NCBI GenBank assembly: GCA_934045075.1
Contig: OW203730.1
Coordinates: 10,902,692 to 10,966,691, forward strand
Reading direction: 5' to 3'
Length of the DNA stretch: 64,000 bases
Source of the DNA: Yponomeuta sedellus
Taxonomy: Eukaryota; Arthropoda; Insecta; Lepidoptera; Yponomeutidae
The notes under the pieces are model-generated. The model made no database searches. It was not told the origin of the DNA and saw nothing but the letters and a program-made list of their open reading frames with translations. How positions within the stretch are numbered: position 1 is the stretch's first letter; every line of letters starts with the position of its first letter. Positions 32,107 to 46,600 of this stretch are shown here, in pieces. Made by a program: the position numbers and the translations under genes.

Positions 32107-35100
32107 GAACGTCCAGCTCACCGCTACCTCTGGGAAGGGTCCCCAGGAATGCCAGAGGTGGTTGTCATAATATGGTATCCATTTAAATGCACTTTAAAAT
32201 ATAGGCTCTCATATAAATATTACTACTACGCATTGTAAAAAAGTTATGATGACAAGCACATAAAATGTGCTTCCAGCCAAAAAAGATTTCCGTAGCCATA
32301 ACTTTAATATTTAGTATAAAATTACCGAATTCTAATAGCTCTTGATATTTCAGTCTAACCGAACCGAGTCCCAAAGGTTTTTTTGCTCAACTGATCATTT
32401 AGATCATTTAGAAAGATAGATTGGTTAGTAATATTTTGTATATGTAGGTAACTGTGTTTTAATATACTTTTAAATATAATTATAAAGAAAGAACAAAATA
32501 AAGAAACTTTATTATTTAAACGAACATCTTACATACTTCAGAAAAATACAAACATTATTTTTAGAGGTAGGTAATGTGTAAAAAAAAATGTTTATTAATA
32601 TGACATGTCGAAAATCAAACTAGGTTACCCTGCACTATGATTTTCGACGAATTGCATAAAATGTGTCTTTCATTGGGCGAAGCCATTCATTTCCGAATAC
32701 GAAAATATTAATTAGTTCTTCGTAATTTAATGCTTTATAAGCGACGATTTCTGTCTCAAACTTTCACTCAAACTTAGTCTAGATTACTGTGTTGGTGAAA
32801 CCACAACTTCATCTACCTGCATTTCTACTGTTTTCATGTACTGTTATACCTCTTAAGTAGGTATACGATCCTCGTTCAAATACGAATACGAAACAAGAAG
32901 CATTACTCATAGTTCACGCGGTACCCATAAATCACCAAAAACCAAGTCCGTTACAGGTGCCTCGCGTGACAACTTCAACTCACGTTATTCATGGACCCAC
33001 TATCCACGTCCTTATGCATTGTTTCATTGGTCTTTAGCACAAACGTTTTAGGGCCTATTCTGGAATGACAAGTGTGTTTCAATAGCCTGGTTGCAAACTA
33101 CACCGACGTCATAATTCAGTGTTGATTTCGTCCACCCGTGACTAATACTTCCAAGGGGTCCTAGTAATCGGTATTAAATTAAAATATTAGTAGTTGCTCC
33201 ACTAATGCTACGTTTCATTTGAGCATAAACAACCTGTTTTAATGTTTTGATCAGGTATTTCACTTGTTTAATAGCGCATGTTTTAAATTCTACTCTATGA
33301 CCTTACATTCATTGATCCGTGAACCGCCCAGTTGACAGCTAATGAACCTTCACATTTTATTCGTTATATTTATCAAGCTGCCCGTAAAATACCTGACTAT
33401 GTAAGTCGACGACCTGTGACTGTGCCATGTAAATAAGTACAAACACCTAACCTAGACTGAAACTCTTTTTCCATCAAAAACATCGCTACACGTTATGGCT
33501 CCGTCACAAGCCAACTTCTCCAAGACGAAATCTAGCCAATTTCCATCATAAAAGTCTCGAGGTGAAATCTGTAGAGTCACGATAATAAACCGATAAACTC
33601 TCTCGATCCCTACACCTGAAGTGCAACACTGGAAATTGGAAACCGTAACTCAACAAGTATTAAGGGTAAGGAAAACCCCTTAGCCTAAAATATCCACTAA
33701 CAAGAGGTAAACTTATTGCTGAGAGTATACATTTATGTACCATAGTCGTTGTATGTAGCCACCGTACGGCAATAATATATTATTGTCGTCAGCAATGTTT
33801 CCATAGAGAACTCTAGTAGCTTTTACCACCATTACATCCCACACGGTATTGTAGGTAGGATATAATGGTGAGGAAGTATAAGCTTCATTACCACGCGTGA
33901 GCACGCGTGGGCATCAATAATTGGCGACTTCAAGCGCAACTGTATGTAACATTTCTGGTGTCGGGTTTTCTCGCAATGTCATGGCCAAATAATATTTCAC
34001 TCTATGTATGTACTCTGTAAATATGCTAGAAAAAAGTGATGAATTGAACCCAAAAAAGCTTGTCGCTACATCTCATGATTACCATATTCGAACGTAGGTA
34101 TACTTTATACTTTTACTTTAATGCACTCATAAAAGATATTTATAAAACACTAAATAAAACAGTGTACAATTGTACATATCGAGTTTATCTTAGCAGAAAT
34201 TTCTTTCAGCCAACCCTTGGTGTGGTATCGCTGCAATGCGTATCTATACTACAACTGCTACACGCAGGGAAATAATAAAAGGTAAGATTGGTAAGAAGAA
34301 AAAAAATATGATTTAAGGAAGACGTATGACGTAATACTATCACTTTTAACTTCCAATAATGTAGAGGCACTTGAACTTGAAGAAGTTGTAAGTAGGTTTT
34401 ATACTTACCTAATTTCGCAGGACTTCCAGTGCGTCACCCTTCTGCAATGTATACTTTGTGGCACCACCATCTGCAGCCTTATCTACGGCTATAAATATCC
34501 CTACGACCCGGCTGAAGCGAAGGCGAGATACGAATTATAGCCAAAAGTACAGTTCTGGGCTGTATAATGGATAATTCATGCACCCCCTCGCCTTGCGAAG
34601 TTTAAAGGAAAATTTTAAAGAAAACTCCGTAATTAGGTACTTTTTAAAGTTCGTCACGACGGGCCCGGACATTTGGCTACGTTTTTAGGAAGTCCGCACC
34701 TACCTACTACCTTAAAAGGCTTAAATAAAAATCTCGTCCATTTCTTAAGTCCCCGTTCTTTTTTCAACTAGCGATACTTATTTACTCATGGCCTATTAGG
34801 TACCCATCATACAGTTTTTTGGGAATATTAATATGTAGATCAACAGTGCAAACAAATAATTTGTCTACAATAATAAAAATTAAGTTACTGTTTATAAGAC
34901 CAATGACAGATATCCACATAGCAAGTTTATAATTACTATAATTATAATAGGATAGCGGCGGTTTATGTTTCCTATTCCTGTGTTTCCTGCTTATAATCCA
35001 CGCCTTCGAAACTAGAACTATATTGAAATCAGAGAGTAAACAATAATCGCAAAATAAAAGGATTACAAAGTATGGAGACGTCTGACAGACCGCTTAGTAA

Positions 35101-36969
35101 AATGGACAGCTTTTTCACGTCCTTTCAATTGCGACCTCGTTATTAATAGAACCTCCAAAGGTAATCCTTCTAAGTACAGCATATTTGTCTAATTCTGACA
35201 GATTTGACAGGTAAAATTATGACTAAGTATTCATTAAAAGGGCGTTTCCGTTAGTTGCACAATAAAGATAACATTTCCAGATTCTAAAGCTCGTAGCCTC
35301 CGCGCTTTAGCGCGGCAAACAATGCTGCATTCATTTGTTTAACGTCACATCACCACTTCAATAGACGACAGCGGCAGACATTCCAAAATGCACCTTGTGA
35401 CATAAGCTATAGCTTTGAAGGTGGATCATGTATGTTGATTCTTAGGCTACAGTTCAAGTCTAATGACTATCTTAAGGCGCATGTAGTCAATCAATGTCGA
35501 CGCAATGTTATTTTATTACTTACACGTTTAAGATTTTTCATAGTCAAAGTCTGAATTTGCCTTCTCACTGCATAAGTAGTACGAGTACCTACTCATATAA
35601 TTAAGGTTGCTGATAGTCAAAGTTTGAATTTTCCGTAGTCCTAGGCTTAATTTTTTTCTCAACATCAAATTACTGTACCATGAATTTTGGAACCTGGATG
35701 TAACGTACCTACTTGTCTCTGCACGTTTAAATGCAAAACGTTCCCTTTCTGTTCTTATCTGCAGGCCCTCTTACATTTCTCAATTTTTCTCTGTCGCAGA
35801 GCCACCTACTTGACTGCTATGCGGGAGTCGACGGAGAGCCCTCTGCTTTAAAATTGGACCGGTGGGGAGTGTTGATTAACAAAAAAATATACGGTATTCG
35901 GCGAATAACGCCCACGTTTTGAATTTGATTGAAACGAGGCGAGGACGTGCCAAAACGTTGAAAAAAAAAGGTCGACATTAATATTAAAAGAGTTCCACTT
36001 CACAGCTGACATCGTTTGTGATCAAGAACGTTTTACCCATCCTCGTTTGTGGTATGTCGTGAGAGACCAGTTTTGTATGACAATCCCTCAGCATATCAAA
36101 TCAAACTGCACCTACTCATAATAAGGATCTACTATACTCAGTAGTTGTACAGTACTGTTTACTTTAGATAGGTACTATACTACCTTACTTTATAGCTCAT
36201 ATTGGCTCGATTTCAACACCTATGTTTGCTTACATTATCTTCAAGTGATATGAGTTTGATGAAAACTTTGGATCCAGTATCATGCTCGACTTAACCACAC
36301 AAGTATCCATTGGCATAGTTATCTTCACTGACAAAGACAAGAGGCGTCATCTAACACCTGGTGTGTAATGCAATCAAGTTTAATTATTGAGGGTATTAAT
36401 ATCAAGGGTGCACACAAGTTGTAAGCCGTTGCTATGGCAACTCCCCTTTCAGCATGATGCCTAAACGCCGCCTCGACTTTATTGTACGGGGCAGCAAACG
36501 TAGCTGACGGATCCAAGCCTGTAATCTAAATGAAGCTTTGTTGTAATGAGTATAAGTCTCAAAAAACCGTGAAAAATAGCAATTGGCATTTGTTATTTAT
36601 TTAGTAAGCCGATTAGGATTGTGATTGTTACGGAACTTTTAATTAGAAGTGAATGTTCTAAGGAAAATTAGAACCTTGGCAAAGGTTTTCATAAGATCGT
36701 GAAGAACAAAATTTTCACGTAGTTTTTTCCTGGTTGCAAGATTACGATCCATTCGGACAGATTTATAAGCACTCAGCAGCTTTACTGCCCGTAAAGTGTT
36801 TTTAATTGCGCGGAAATCGCTTCAGGTATTGGGCAATTAATCCAGACTGTGGACTTTTAGCTGCAGTAAAGCGAGCCTGTGATCCTTTTGAGTGGTTTTC
36901 GCTTGTTTCGCTTTTTCAATTTTAAATGCTCAGAACGTTCTCGTAAAATACACATTTCAACAAACTAAA
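32107..36969. other. Long gene-poor stretch
   Basis: Nearly 5 kb downstream of robo with no exon chain, RNA gene or clear repeat. A short inverted pair (acctctgg / ccagaggt) lies at 32131-32161 next to the palindromes. Blocks near 35130-35330 and 35740-35960 are less AT-rich but show no supported frame. Confidence 0.3.
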
Positions 36970-37602
36970 ATTGGACTGCTTATCAAACTTCATGTTTTCA
37001 TATTTATTTATAACACATAAACATAACAAATTTATTAAGATTGTTAATGTAGACATTACTGAGACTGAAGAAAAATGTGTACCAAGTATCTGAGCATTAT
37101 TAGTTGGAAAGAAACTACTGGGAGGTACTATTTAATGAGAAAAAAATGATCCACATTATATAATTGCTGTTTTATTGTAAAGGGGTAGGCCGTTTACCAA
37201 ATTATGACTTCAACACATTCGTTAGCATAAAAATACTTTACATTGCGTTGATGTTTCGGATTAAATATAGTTTTGGTGTTAACGCTAAAAATTCGCTACA
37301 CTTACAATACGTCAAGAGATAAAATTGTATAAAGTTATCAAATAGGCAAAAAATATTTACAAAAACAACGTAAGTTAAATACAAAATTATACTATATCAC
37401 AGTCACTAGAGAAAGATAAATAACCTCATGTCACTTCACTTATTGGCAGTCTAAAGTAAACACGACCACGAGAGCTAATGAATACCACCTAGATCTCTTA
37501 AGACTTTTTACATATTCACAATCGACTAACACTAATATTGCTTGAAGATTACGTACTACTGATATTCATTCACTCTAATTCTTGCTATACTTTACACCCT
37601 TA
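36970..37602 (-). other. Probable 3' UTR of the robo-type gene
   Basis: This follows the stop codon at 37603-37605 on the minus strand. An AATAAA signal (TTTATT on plus) lies at 37171-37176 and further ones near 37000-37035. The exact cleavage site cannot be fixed. Confidence 0.4.
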
Positions 37603-37684
37603 CTAGCTTCTAAAAGTTTTCCCGGAGTAACCTGATGCTCCTGAATGGTTTGTGAACATATTTCTGTCTTCAAAAGCTGACTCT
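37603..37684 (-). CDS. robo: robo exon 17: short C-terminus (tentative)
   Basis: With the acceptor ttgttgcag at 37685-37693 the frame continues [26 protein letters not shown] and TAG. The polypyrimidine tract and phase fit, but the alternative is termination directly after exon 16. Another acceptor at about 37756 would give an earlier stop. Confidence 0.45.
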
Positions 37685-40600
37685 CTGCAACAAAATACGA
37701 GAAATTCAAAGACTCATTCATTATCGCATTCGCACATCCAATCTTGGCCTCCACAACCTTGAATATAAACATGATTTTGGGTGAAATAAGGAATTTGTTT
37801 ATTTATATGGGAATGAGTTTACCAATATTTACCTCTCATAAGGTGGTGGGGGAAGAATGTCACAAAGATTCATTCTCCGACTCTGATCAGAGCGTCCCGC
37901 AGTAGATTGCCTAGTGTCTGGTGCCACTTGCCTAAAACTGTTCTCTTTGGCTAGCCATTGCCACTGCGGATAATCATAGTCCACTGGAGACATAGCACTC
38001 CATTCTTTCTGAGCATCGTGATGACTAGAAGACCTGGAATTGTTTGTTTTACAAGAAGGACATTCGTCCATCGACATATCCTGCATCATTGCTATATCGT
38101 CCATTTCGTTTCCGCACTTAGTCATCTCACTGTAATCTTTAGTCAGCGTAGAACTGCTACTTCTACAGCAAGTTGAGCATTCCTCGTTGGAGTATTGATT
38201 ACTATCGTTGTATGACCTCACCATACTGTTGTCGTAAGACCCTGGACTCACTGCACATTTCATACAAGAATCTTCTGCATCTGTGTGATCCTAGAAATAA
38301 TATACGTTTGAGAATGGACTTTATCTCTGTCATCAATGGATAGCAATTATGATGGATGAAACATTACCTGATAGTTTAACTCAGTATAAATGGCGCAGGA
38401 AGCATAAGGTTCAGTACTTCGTTGCTCCTCTATTGAAATAGGACTCATCATATTATGTTGTGGGAGACTATATTCAGCTTCCATTGGCATTGTTCCTATG
38501 CTATGATTTCCTAGGATAATAGAAACCCAATAATGTTAAAATTTTCATTATTTGTGTCAATATCACAGTCTGAAAGTTTATGTCAGTGCTTACCAGTACT
38601 ATGCAGGAGACTTTGGTGGCAATTTAGTATTTCTATTCTAGGTTCTTTGCTGTCGAACATTTGTCGCTCACGAAGCCAAACGGCTTCTTTGCCTAGAAGA
38701 CATTGTTGAGCATTCGCTATAGCTGTACCTAAAACATGTTTAATAATAAATAAAGACAACATGGCACCAAAACACATAAATTATTAATTTCTGAAAGACA
38801 AGAACCGAACAGGTTGTACGTCGATATACACTTGTAACTAAGTTCTTCATGGACATCATCAAAAGTGATGATGATCATAATAATTACATATTGCATTTTT
38901 CTTCTTCTTCAGGCTATATTAGTCCACTGCTGGACATAGCCCTCCCCTAATGAGCGCCATAGCGCAGGGTTGTGCCATCATTGGGGGGTAATGCCCATAA
39001 TCCCCACGCTGGGCAATCGGGTTGGGGATCGCAGTTTGGTGGAATTGTACTGCAGGGGGCACTGCTGGTTTGTGTCCCTTAGTCGCCTATTATACATATT
39101 GCATGATGAAAGTAAAAGAAACATACTTGTAGCATTCTGATTCTTCCTTTGCTTTGACTGTCTGCGGCGAATAAACACCACGGTCCCGGCACCAACTAGC
39201 ACCAACACCAATAATATCAAGCTGAGCACCAGTAGCCAAGTTTCATGGAAGACAGACGAAATCGGCTTCTCCCTGGCTGGTTCCGTTCTGACGAAAAATA
39301 TTAAAAGATTTCAATTTCAAAAACTTCCTCTTCGATTTCATTCACTTCGTTATTGTGTAGGAATGTAAGCAGTTTTATGTTTACGTTTTAGACTCCGTTT
39401 TTTTTTATTTTTTGAAGATAAAGACAAACTTATGTAACTTACTGCACATATTGCTTCTGTGGCGTAGATACCATGTGTATTTGGACTGGAGCGCTGAAAG
39501 GTCCATGGCCTCGCTTGTTCACGGAAGCGGCACGCGCACTGTACCGACCCCCAGACTTTAGGCTACTGGCCGCAGCTGCCCTAGTCCTGGGACCCAAGGA
39601 CATCTGACCGACCACTCGCCCTCCCGTATTACCGCCCACGCGAATTTCAATCTAAAGGGAAAACAATTTAAGATATATTTGAGATACAGCAAGATGGTCA
39701 GAAATGGATAACATTAATTAAGAGAGTGGTAATGAAAATCAAAGAACGCGAATTTTGGCCAATGATTTATAAAATATTTGGACCTAGACATAATAGAAAT
39801 CAGGATAGTTATAGACGTTAAGTAACATTTCTTAATTGCTTGTGTTGGCGACAGATCTGGCAACCCCGTTGCTGTGATCTGTTAGAAAAACTTACTTAGC
39901 AACGGTGTAACGAATGGATCTGTTTTAATTGTCCTTTTTATTATTTAATATGTTTTAAATATAACTAATTACTATAATTCGGGCTTTCCATTTTCGGCGC
40001 TAACAGCTTGCTTGGTAGAAAAGTAAGGGTAAGGATTACACACTTAACCTTCGAAAGCAATCTTACCAAATAACCCGTAATTTCTCCATTCCAAGTATGC
40101 ACTGGTGCAGGATCCCATCGTATCCAGGCTGAGGTAGAGTTGATTACTCCAGCTGTTACACTTTGCGGCGGTGACGATGGCACTAAAAATATACTAAAGT
40201 TTAATCCACACAATAACTTTCGGTGAGTAAATGACTAGAAAATATTTTTCTACTTACGATCGTCATCCGTTTGCCCGCTCTTCATATTCGATGGTTTTCC
40301 AAGCAAAAGCTTGTAAAATGGCATTAAAAAGACGTCGTACTGAGCGTATGGCATGAGACCAGTAAGGACATGACTAGAAGAACCACTGTTATGTACAGTG
40401 GTCATTGAGATTTTCTCGTACTTAGAGAATTCCTCTATGCTATCTATGGTGCTGTTGGAATGTTGGGCATTCTCTGCTTCTAAAGTATGGTGACGATTTA
40501 GCGACGTTCCATTGAACCAGATTTTTACGCCTTCTAAATATTCGTTGTAGTCTGTTACCACCTAAAAGACACACAATTTGCAGTGAGGTTCATTGTCACA

Positions 40601-43600
40601 ATTTTTTCAAGGGTGTCATATCATATTAAAATTTGATTCAAAAGTTTGATTTAAATTAGAAAAAATTATCATCATCATCATTAACCCATTATGTCGGATT
40701 TCTTCCCTGAGGAAGGTATAGGCTATATTCCACCACGGGGAACAAATCCGGATTGGTGCAGGCTTGCAAGACTAGTGACTGGTCTTATTGTCGGAAGATT
40801 TCAAGCAAAATTGTTGGTGTGTTTAACTCCATGGTGGACCCAGATAAAATAAGTGAATAAACATAAAAAATGCTAGATGACTAAAAGTGGCCCAATAGGG
40901 AGAATTAGGAGGTGGAGCCTTTTCTTTTGGAAAAAGGCTACAAAAAAGATGTCAGGCTGTTGCCTACTGTATAACGAAAGTAAAATGACTAAACCATGCT
41001 TCTAACGTGATTACTTACATCCCAGACCACTTTCAGTGCAGTAGAAGAAATGCCCTCAACCCTTCTCAAGGCCAGCACATCCTGCTGGAGATACCGCCTT
41101 GCTTGAACCAACTCATACTGCGTCATAGGTGGGTGATTATGAGCTTTCCCTAGCTCTGGGTACGGGGATGACGAATCCGTATCGCTATTAAAGGATTTCG
41201 CTTCTCTCCGTAAAACCTGAAACCGAATATTTTTAAGCATCTATCTAGCCGACAACAGTAGACATTTATTAACTCGTAGCCTTTTATATGGACGTCCTAC
41301 TGTAGGGCATGAGCCTTCTGTCAGAGCGAAAGTGTGGCTTTAATTACTACGCGTGCCCGCCGCTGATTGACTATTTTAGGCGTTAAGGGTGTGATCACCT
41401 CAGATACTCAGGTTTCTTTACGATGTTTTCCTTTATATTTAGCGAGTGGTATTGCTGCTTATTTAATTTCATTTTATGACCTACACAATGAGACACCGGG
41501 TTCTACCGCTACGCTACCACATTGTAATGAAACCGAGTTAAATTATAGGTACGTATTATCCTTCACATGGGATTTGGATAAGAATATATCATTATTAAAT
41601 TAAAGACATGGTCTGCAAATCTCTAGGAATTTCATCAAAATTCTAATAATTAAGTTATATTAATTGGCACGAATGAAACTTGTCATACAGCGATTTGACT
41701 CACCTGCAAAGTCGCCGTATGCAAAGCGCTCCCAGCCGCGCTCACAGCAACGCAAGTCAGTCTACCAGCGTGTTTTATTAGTACTCTGTCCAGATAGAGA
41801 GTTCCTGAACTTGCCTGATGACTCGATTTCGGGAAGATAAGTTCCTGTTAATGTTGGTAAAAAATTAGGAAACCGAGATTAGGAGAATCAGGAATGAATT
41901 ACAAGAAAAACAAATTGTGAATGTAGTTAAAAAATTTGGAATTGCTGTGGATCGAAGGTAATCGTATCAAAATAGAACTTTCCTGCTACAAAATGTTACA
42001 AAAAAATCGTGGAAGGAATATCGGAATATCGAAGAATCTATCGAAGATCTTACGATATACATATCGATCAATATAAATATCGTAAGATTTTCGATTCATT
42101 GAGGTGGAATTTACGTAATGATTACATTCAATACTTTGTTTAATACTATAACCGTGTTACAAATCAAAAATTTACACAACTATTCATTGGTAAGTAAGTA
42201 CATAAAACTTACGAAAAAAATTAGTTTGATAACTGATAAGCTGCTTTTAGTTCTACAGAATTTGCGAAACAAACCTGGGATCCCTCCATCGTCCAAAACA
42301 CTATCGGTTTAGGAGTGCCATCGGCTTCACAGGGAAATGACACCTCTTCACCTTCCCATGCCGTTTGGTCGGATGGTACTCGAGTAAAATGGGGTAAAGC
42401 TGAAAATGTCCCCTTGGTTAGTAAGCAGTCAAGATAACCATTGCGGGTGAGGTTCGATATCAACCCTTGTATGCCCCCACTGTTGGGGCACGGGTCTCTT
42501 CCTGCATCGCAGGAAGGTTAGGCCATACTCTACCACGGGGGCCAAGTCCGGGTTGTTGGAGGGTTGTAAGACAGTGGCGGGTCTTACTGTCTGAAGTTAT
42601 CAAGACGCCCATGAGGCCTCTGACATGGCTTAACGACTGCCATTACACGACAGCCGGCACCAACGGCTAAACGTGCCTTACGAAGCACGGAAGCGCTCGG
42701 AAAAATGCCACTAGCGGTAGTCACAGGGCGGTCACCCATCCTGCACCTTATCGCGCCTGTTGTTGCTTAGCTCTAGTGATTGATTCCAATCACTCGGTTA
42801 GACTAGGCCACGAACGCTTCTAGGGTGAGGTTCAGTGTATTTTTTCATGTAGCCTATATACGCCCTACTGCAGGGCACATGCCTTCTCTCACAGAGAGGA
42901 TCTGAGCTTAATGACCACGCGTGCCCTCCACGGACTGGCAATTTCAAGCGCTGAGGTATTTGAACACCTGGTATTTGGACACTCAGATTTCCTCACGATA
43001 TTTTCCGTCACCATTGGCGATTGGTATTTAAACTATAACTAAACAAACAAACATAACTTAGAAAGCAACGTCATTGGTACATGCCCGCATTGCGAATCGA
43101 ACCTGTGTCTCTCGCTTCCAACTCCATTTCTGTTACTAACTGGGCTACCGCCCCCGCTTAGTTATTAATAGTATCTAATTAAGCTCTTCTTATTTCAGAA
43201 ATTCGCTGAAAACCGGCAAAAGCTGACACCCAACTCGCTAAGCCGATTTCAACAACAAATTAGAAATTAAATTTCAAGCATATTACTGGTAGACGATGGC
43301 CAAAGAAAGTTGTGCCGTGCCTTGGTCATTTTCTATTTTTACCCGGGTTTCCCCCCGATGACTCATATAACAACATGCGAGTAACGCTACTACAGAATAA
43401 ATTTACAAACTTATTCCTTAACTAATCGTAAACCGAAAATCGGTTCGTCTACTGTAAGAAGCTGTCAGTGGGCGAAAACGCATACTATCAACAGTATGCG
43501 TTTACTGAGTAATGACGGAGTAATGATTAGTGTGCATATGAGAAACGGTTAAAAAATCATAAATATACATAATATACTATTTTAATTTTTAATGCACTAT

Positions 43601-46600
43601 CCCGTGCTAAGGACAATTAAAAAAAACCTATTTAGAGGCTAAAAATTCCACCCATGCCGGGATTCTAACCCGCGACCTCTGGCTATCCGTGCCAGCGCTC
43701 TATCCAACTGAGCTAATGGGCGACTCACCGGCATCAGTGAAATTTCGAACCTCTTTACACTAATTGGAATTTTTAGCCTCTAAATAGGTTTTTAAAATTG
43801 TCCTTAGCACGGGTTAGTGCATTAAAAATAAAAATAGTATAATCATGTGGGTACAGCGATATCATTCCGATGTAAAAACCTAACTGCAAAGTAAGTAGTC
43901 GGGGCTGTAAGTGATACAGTCTACTTCAGCCAGATGTCGCTGCCTGTACGTAATGCAGAGAATAGTGTAAAGAGGTTCGAAATTACACTGATGCCGGTGA
44001 ATCGCCCATTAGCTCAGTTGGATAGAGCGCTGGCACGGATAGCCAGAGGTCGCGGGTTCGAATCCCGGCATGGGTGGATTTTTTAGCCTCTAAATAGGTT
44101 TATAAATACATACTTACAAAGTATATACCTACTTATAAATCACTCGTAGCCCCGGCTGCCTGAGTGATCTTAAACGATTATGAAGGTTAAGCAACACAGG
44201 GCGCGTTCAGTGAATTTATGGGTACGTCTATGACTAACGTTAGTGGCATTTTTCCGAGCGGTTACGTGCTTCGCAAGGCACGTTAAGCAGTTGGCGCCTG
44301 CTGCCGTCGATAGATGACAGTCGTTAAGCCAAGTCGGAGGCCGTTGGGCAGCTTGAAAACTTCTGACAGTAAGACCAGCCACTAGTCTTGCAAGCCTCCA
44401 CCAATCCGGACTTGGCCCCCGTGGTGGAGTATGGCCTATACCTTCCTCAGGGAAGAGACCCGTGCCGCTCGGTGGGGGCATAATGGGTTGATGATGACGA
44501 TATACTTACAAAATACAGTTAGTGTAGCACTAGCAACACTAGTACCAGCTTGACTCTCAGCTCGGCAGGTGTATGTGTCACCATCAGATGCTGCGACACG
44601 GTCAATCCTTAAGGAACCTCGTCGAATCATTGCATGAGGAGACAGAGTCCCTGACTCACGAGCCCATGTCACCGACACGTCAGACTCTGGTGATACCTAA
44701 AAATTACACCGCGCAATTAGTTTATTTGGACGTCGATAGGAGGTAATACTTACTTAAATATGAAACAAAAAAACGAAGTCATTGGTTTTATTCCTTCAAT
44801 GAAGTCATTGACACGATAAAAAGTGAGGCATGTGTGTATGCAGCGACTCTAATTACATTTGTACGCGGCTTTGAAATAAACATCACATTTTTTTAAATAA
44901 TGGGTATCCATTGAACATAACTTTCAGTAGAACTATGTTGAGTAGAAAAAAAAATTATTATAGTTTATTGCACACGAAACATTAACAGGACATTACATAA
45001 GAAATTATGTGCGCATAAAGGCTAGCTTGTCTGTAAAGTTTTAATGTAGATTGAGATTTTTTTTTGTTTGTATCAGCATTTAAGTAAAATATATTGACTA
45101 AATTTTATTGGCACTAGTTCTAAAGCAAGAAAAATTATGCATAATTTAAAGTTATGTTCTAAGGAGTGTCATCGGCATTCTTCCGGTGATTCTATTTTTA
45201 GAGTAGTAGTTAGGTAGGTGGGCACACCACTACCTTCCTTTTATTATATAGGCACATATTTATTTCTTATTCATCCCACTAGACCTGTACCAACGCAACT
45301 GACTTGCCAACGTTAAGACATACCTACACTGCTTCTTAGTACTAATAATGATTGCCGCGATCTACATTCGTAATTATTACTGGAAATACAAAAACGTACT
45401 TGGCAATGAAACTCGACGTTCTGCCCGAGAAGTGCGGTGATATTATTAGGCTTCACGAGAAAATGTGGTCGCCGTAATACAAGTAAGGTAGCAGGACGCG
45501 ACTGTCTTTCCCCAGCCACATTAGACGCCACGCATCGGTACACACCGCTATCTGACGGAAGACTTTCTAGGAACTTCAAATTACCGCCGTCCACTAATGA
45601 AATTCTGAAAACACACATATTAATTAGGACGCCATTAAGACAATAGTTTCATTCGCTTGTGTAGCAATGTTCAACTAGCATGGAATATATTGCTACAGAA
45701 ACATGAGATGTTTTTAACGCAGCCAAATTTAGAGAGTACTGCCTTTTATATCCACCATGCAGTATCAAATTTTGTTGAATGCTCGCACGTGCGTCCAACA
45801 TAACAAAAAAAGCTGTACTGGCAAAAATCGCTCAGGCCGATCATGACCAGATTGAAACTAAAAAGCATAACCTTTTCCAGACTAAACATGCAATCTGTAT
45901 TCTTGCAATACCACTACGTGGATCAGGATGCATACCGTCCATTAACTTCAGTGTCCATCGAGTGTCCATCTTTAGTCCAATGTACAGAGGGCTCTGGGAC
46001 GCCCCGTGGCGGCGAACATTCTAATATCGACTCTTCACCGCCGGCCACTTTGACATCTCGAGGCTCCGCTCTAAAGTCTTCACGCAGAACTACAAAAAAA
46101 CCCGACTTAATGCATTGCCTAGTAAGACAGATAACTGTAGTATCACTCGCTAGCTAACTGTGCCTTACCAGCTATAGTCAGTGTCGCATTTTTGCTCACA
46201 GCCTCCCCAACTGGATTCCTGGCTACGCACCAGTACACGCCATCGTCGCTCTCCTTTTTGCCTCGCACCACTCTAAAATATTTCAATAATTTTTGAACTA
46301 AAACTTTCGTAAGCACAACACATTGTAGACTTTTAGTCCGGATCTACTTATGGGTGTTGTTATATCGGAAGAGTCCGACCAGGTTTCGCTCCGATTCGCA
46401 GAGCTTAATCATGGCGAGCAGAGACGGAGCTCGCGTCGTCGGTTGCTCGTCTCACACTCGTCTCGTCTTCCGATATAACAACACCCGTAAGTAGATCCGG
46501 TCTAAAAGTCTACAATATTTCAATAATGTTCAGCGTTGTTCAGTAATCGATTAACGGAATAGTTTTGCGCAACAATTTGTTTCGGTGGTTTAATGAATAT

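Noticed and set aside
41217..41703. Hidden Ig5/FN3-1 exons
   Set aside because: I read this intron in all minus-strand frames. It holds a SINE-like repeat and stops, and is too short for both domains.
43572..43837. MITE with 80-bp terminal inverted repeats
   Set aside because: The ends look like TIRs, but they are the 3' end of a SINE in both orientations. Simple copies with 12-13 bp target duplications show retroposition.
43990..44076. Possible functional tRNA gene
   Set aside because: The cloverleaf is tRNA-like, but the anticodon loop lacks U33, the acceptor has a mismatch, and the same head with the same body occurs in ten copies. It is a SINE head.
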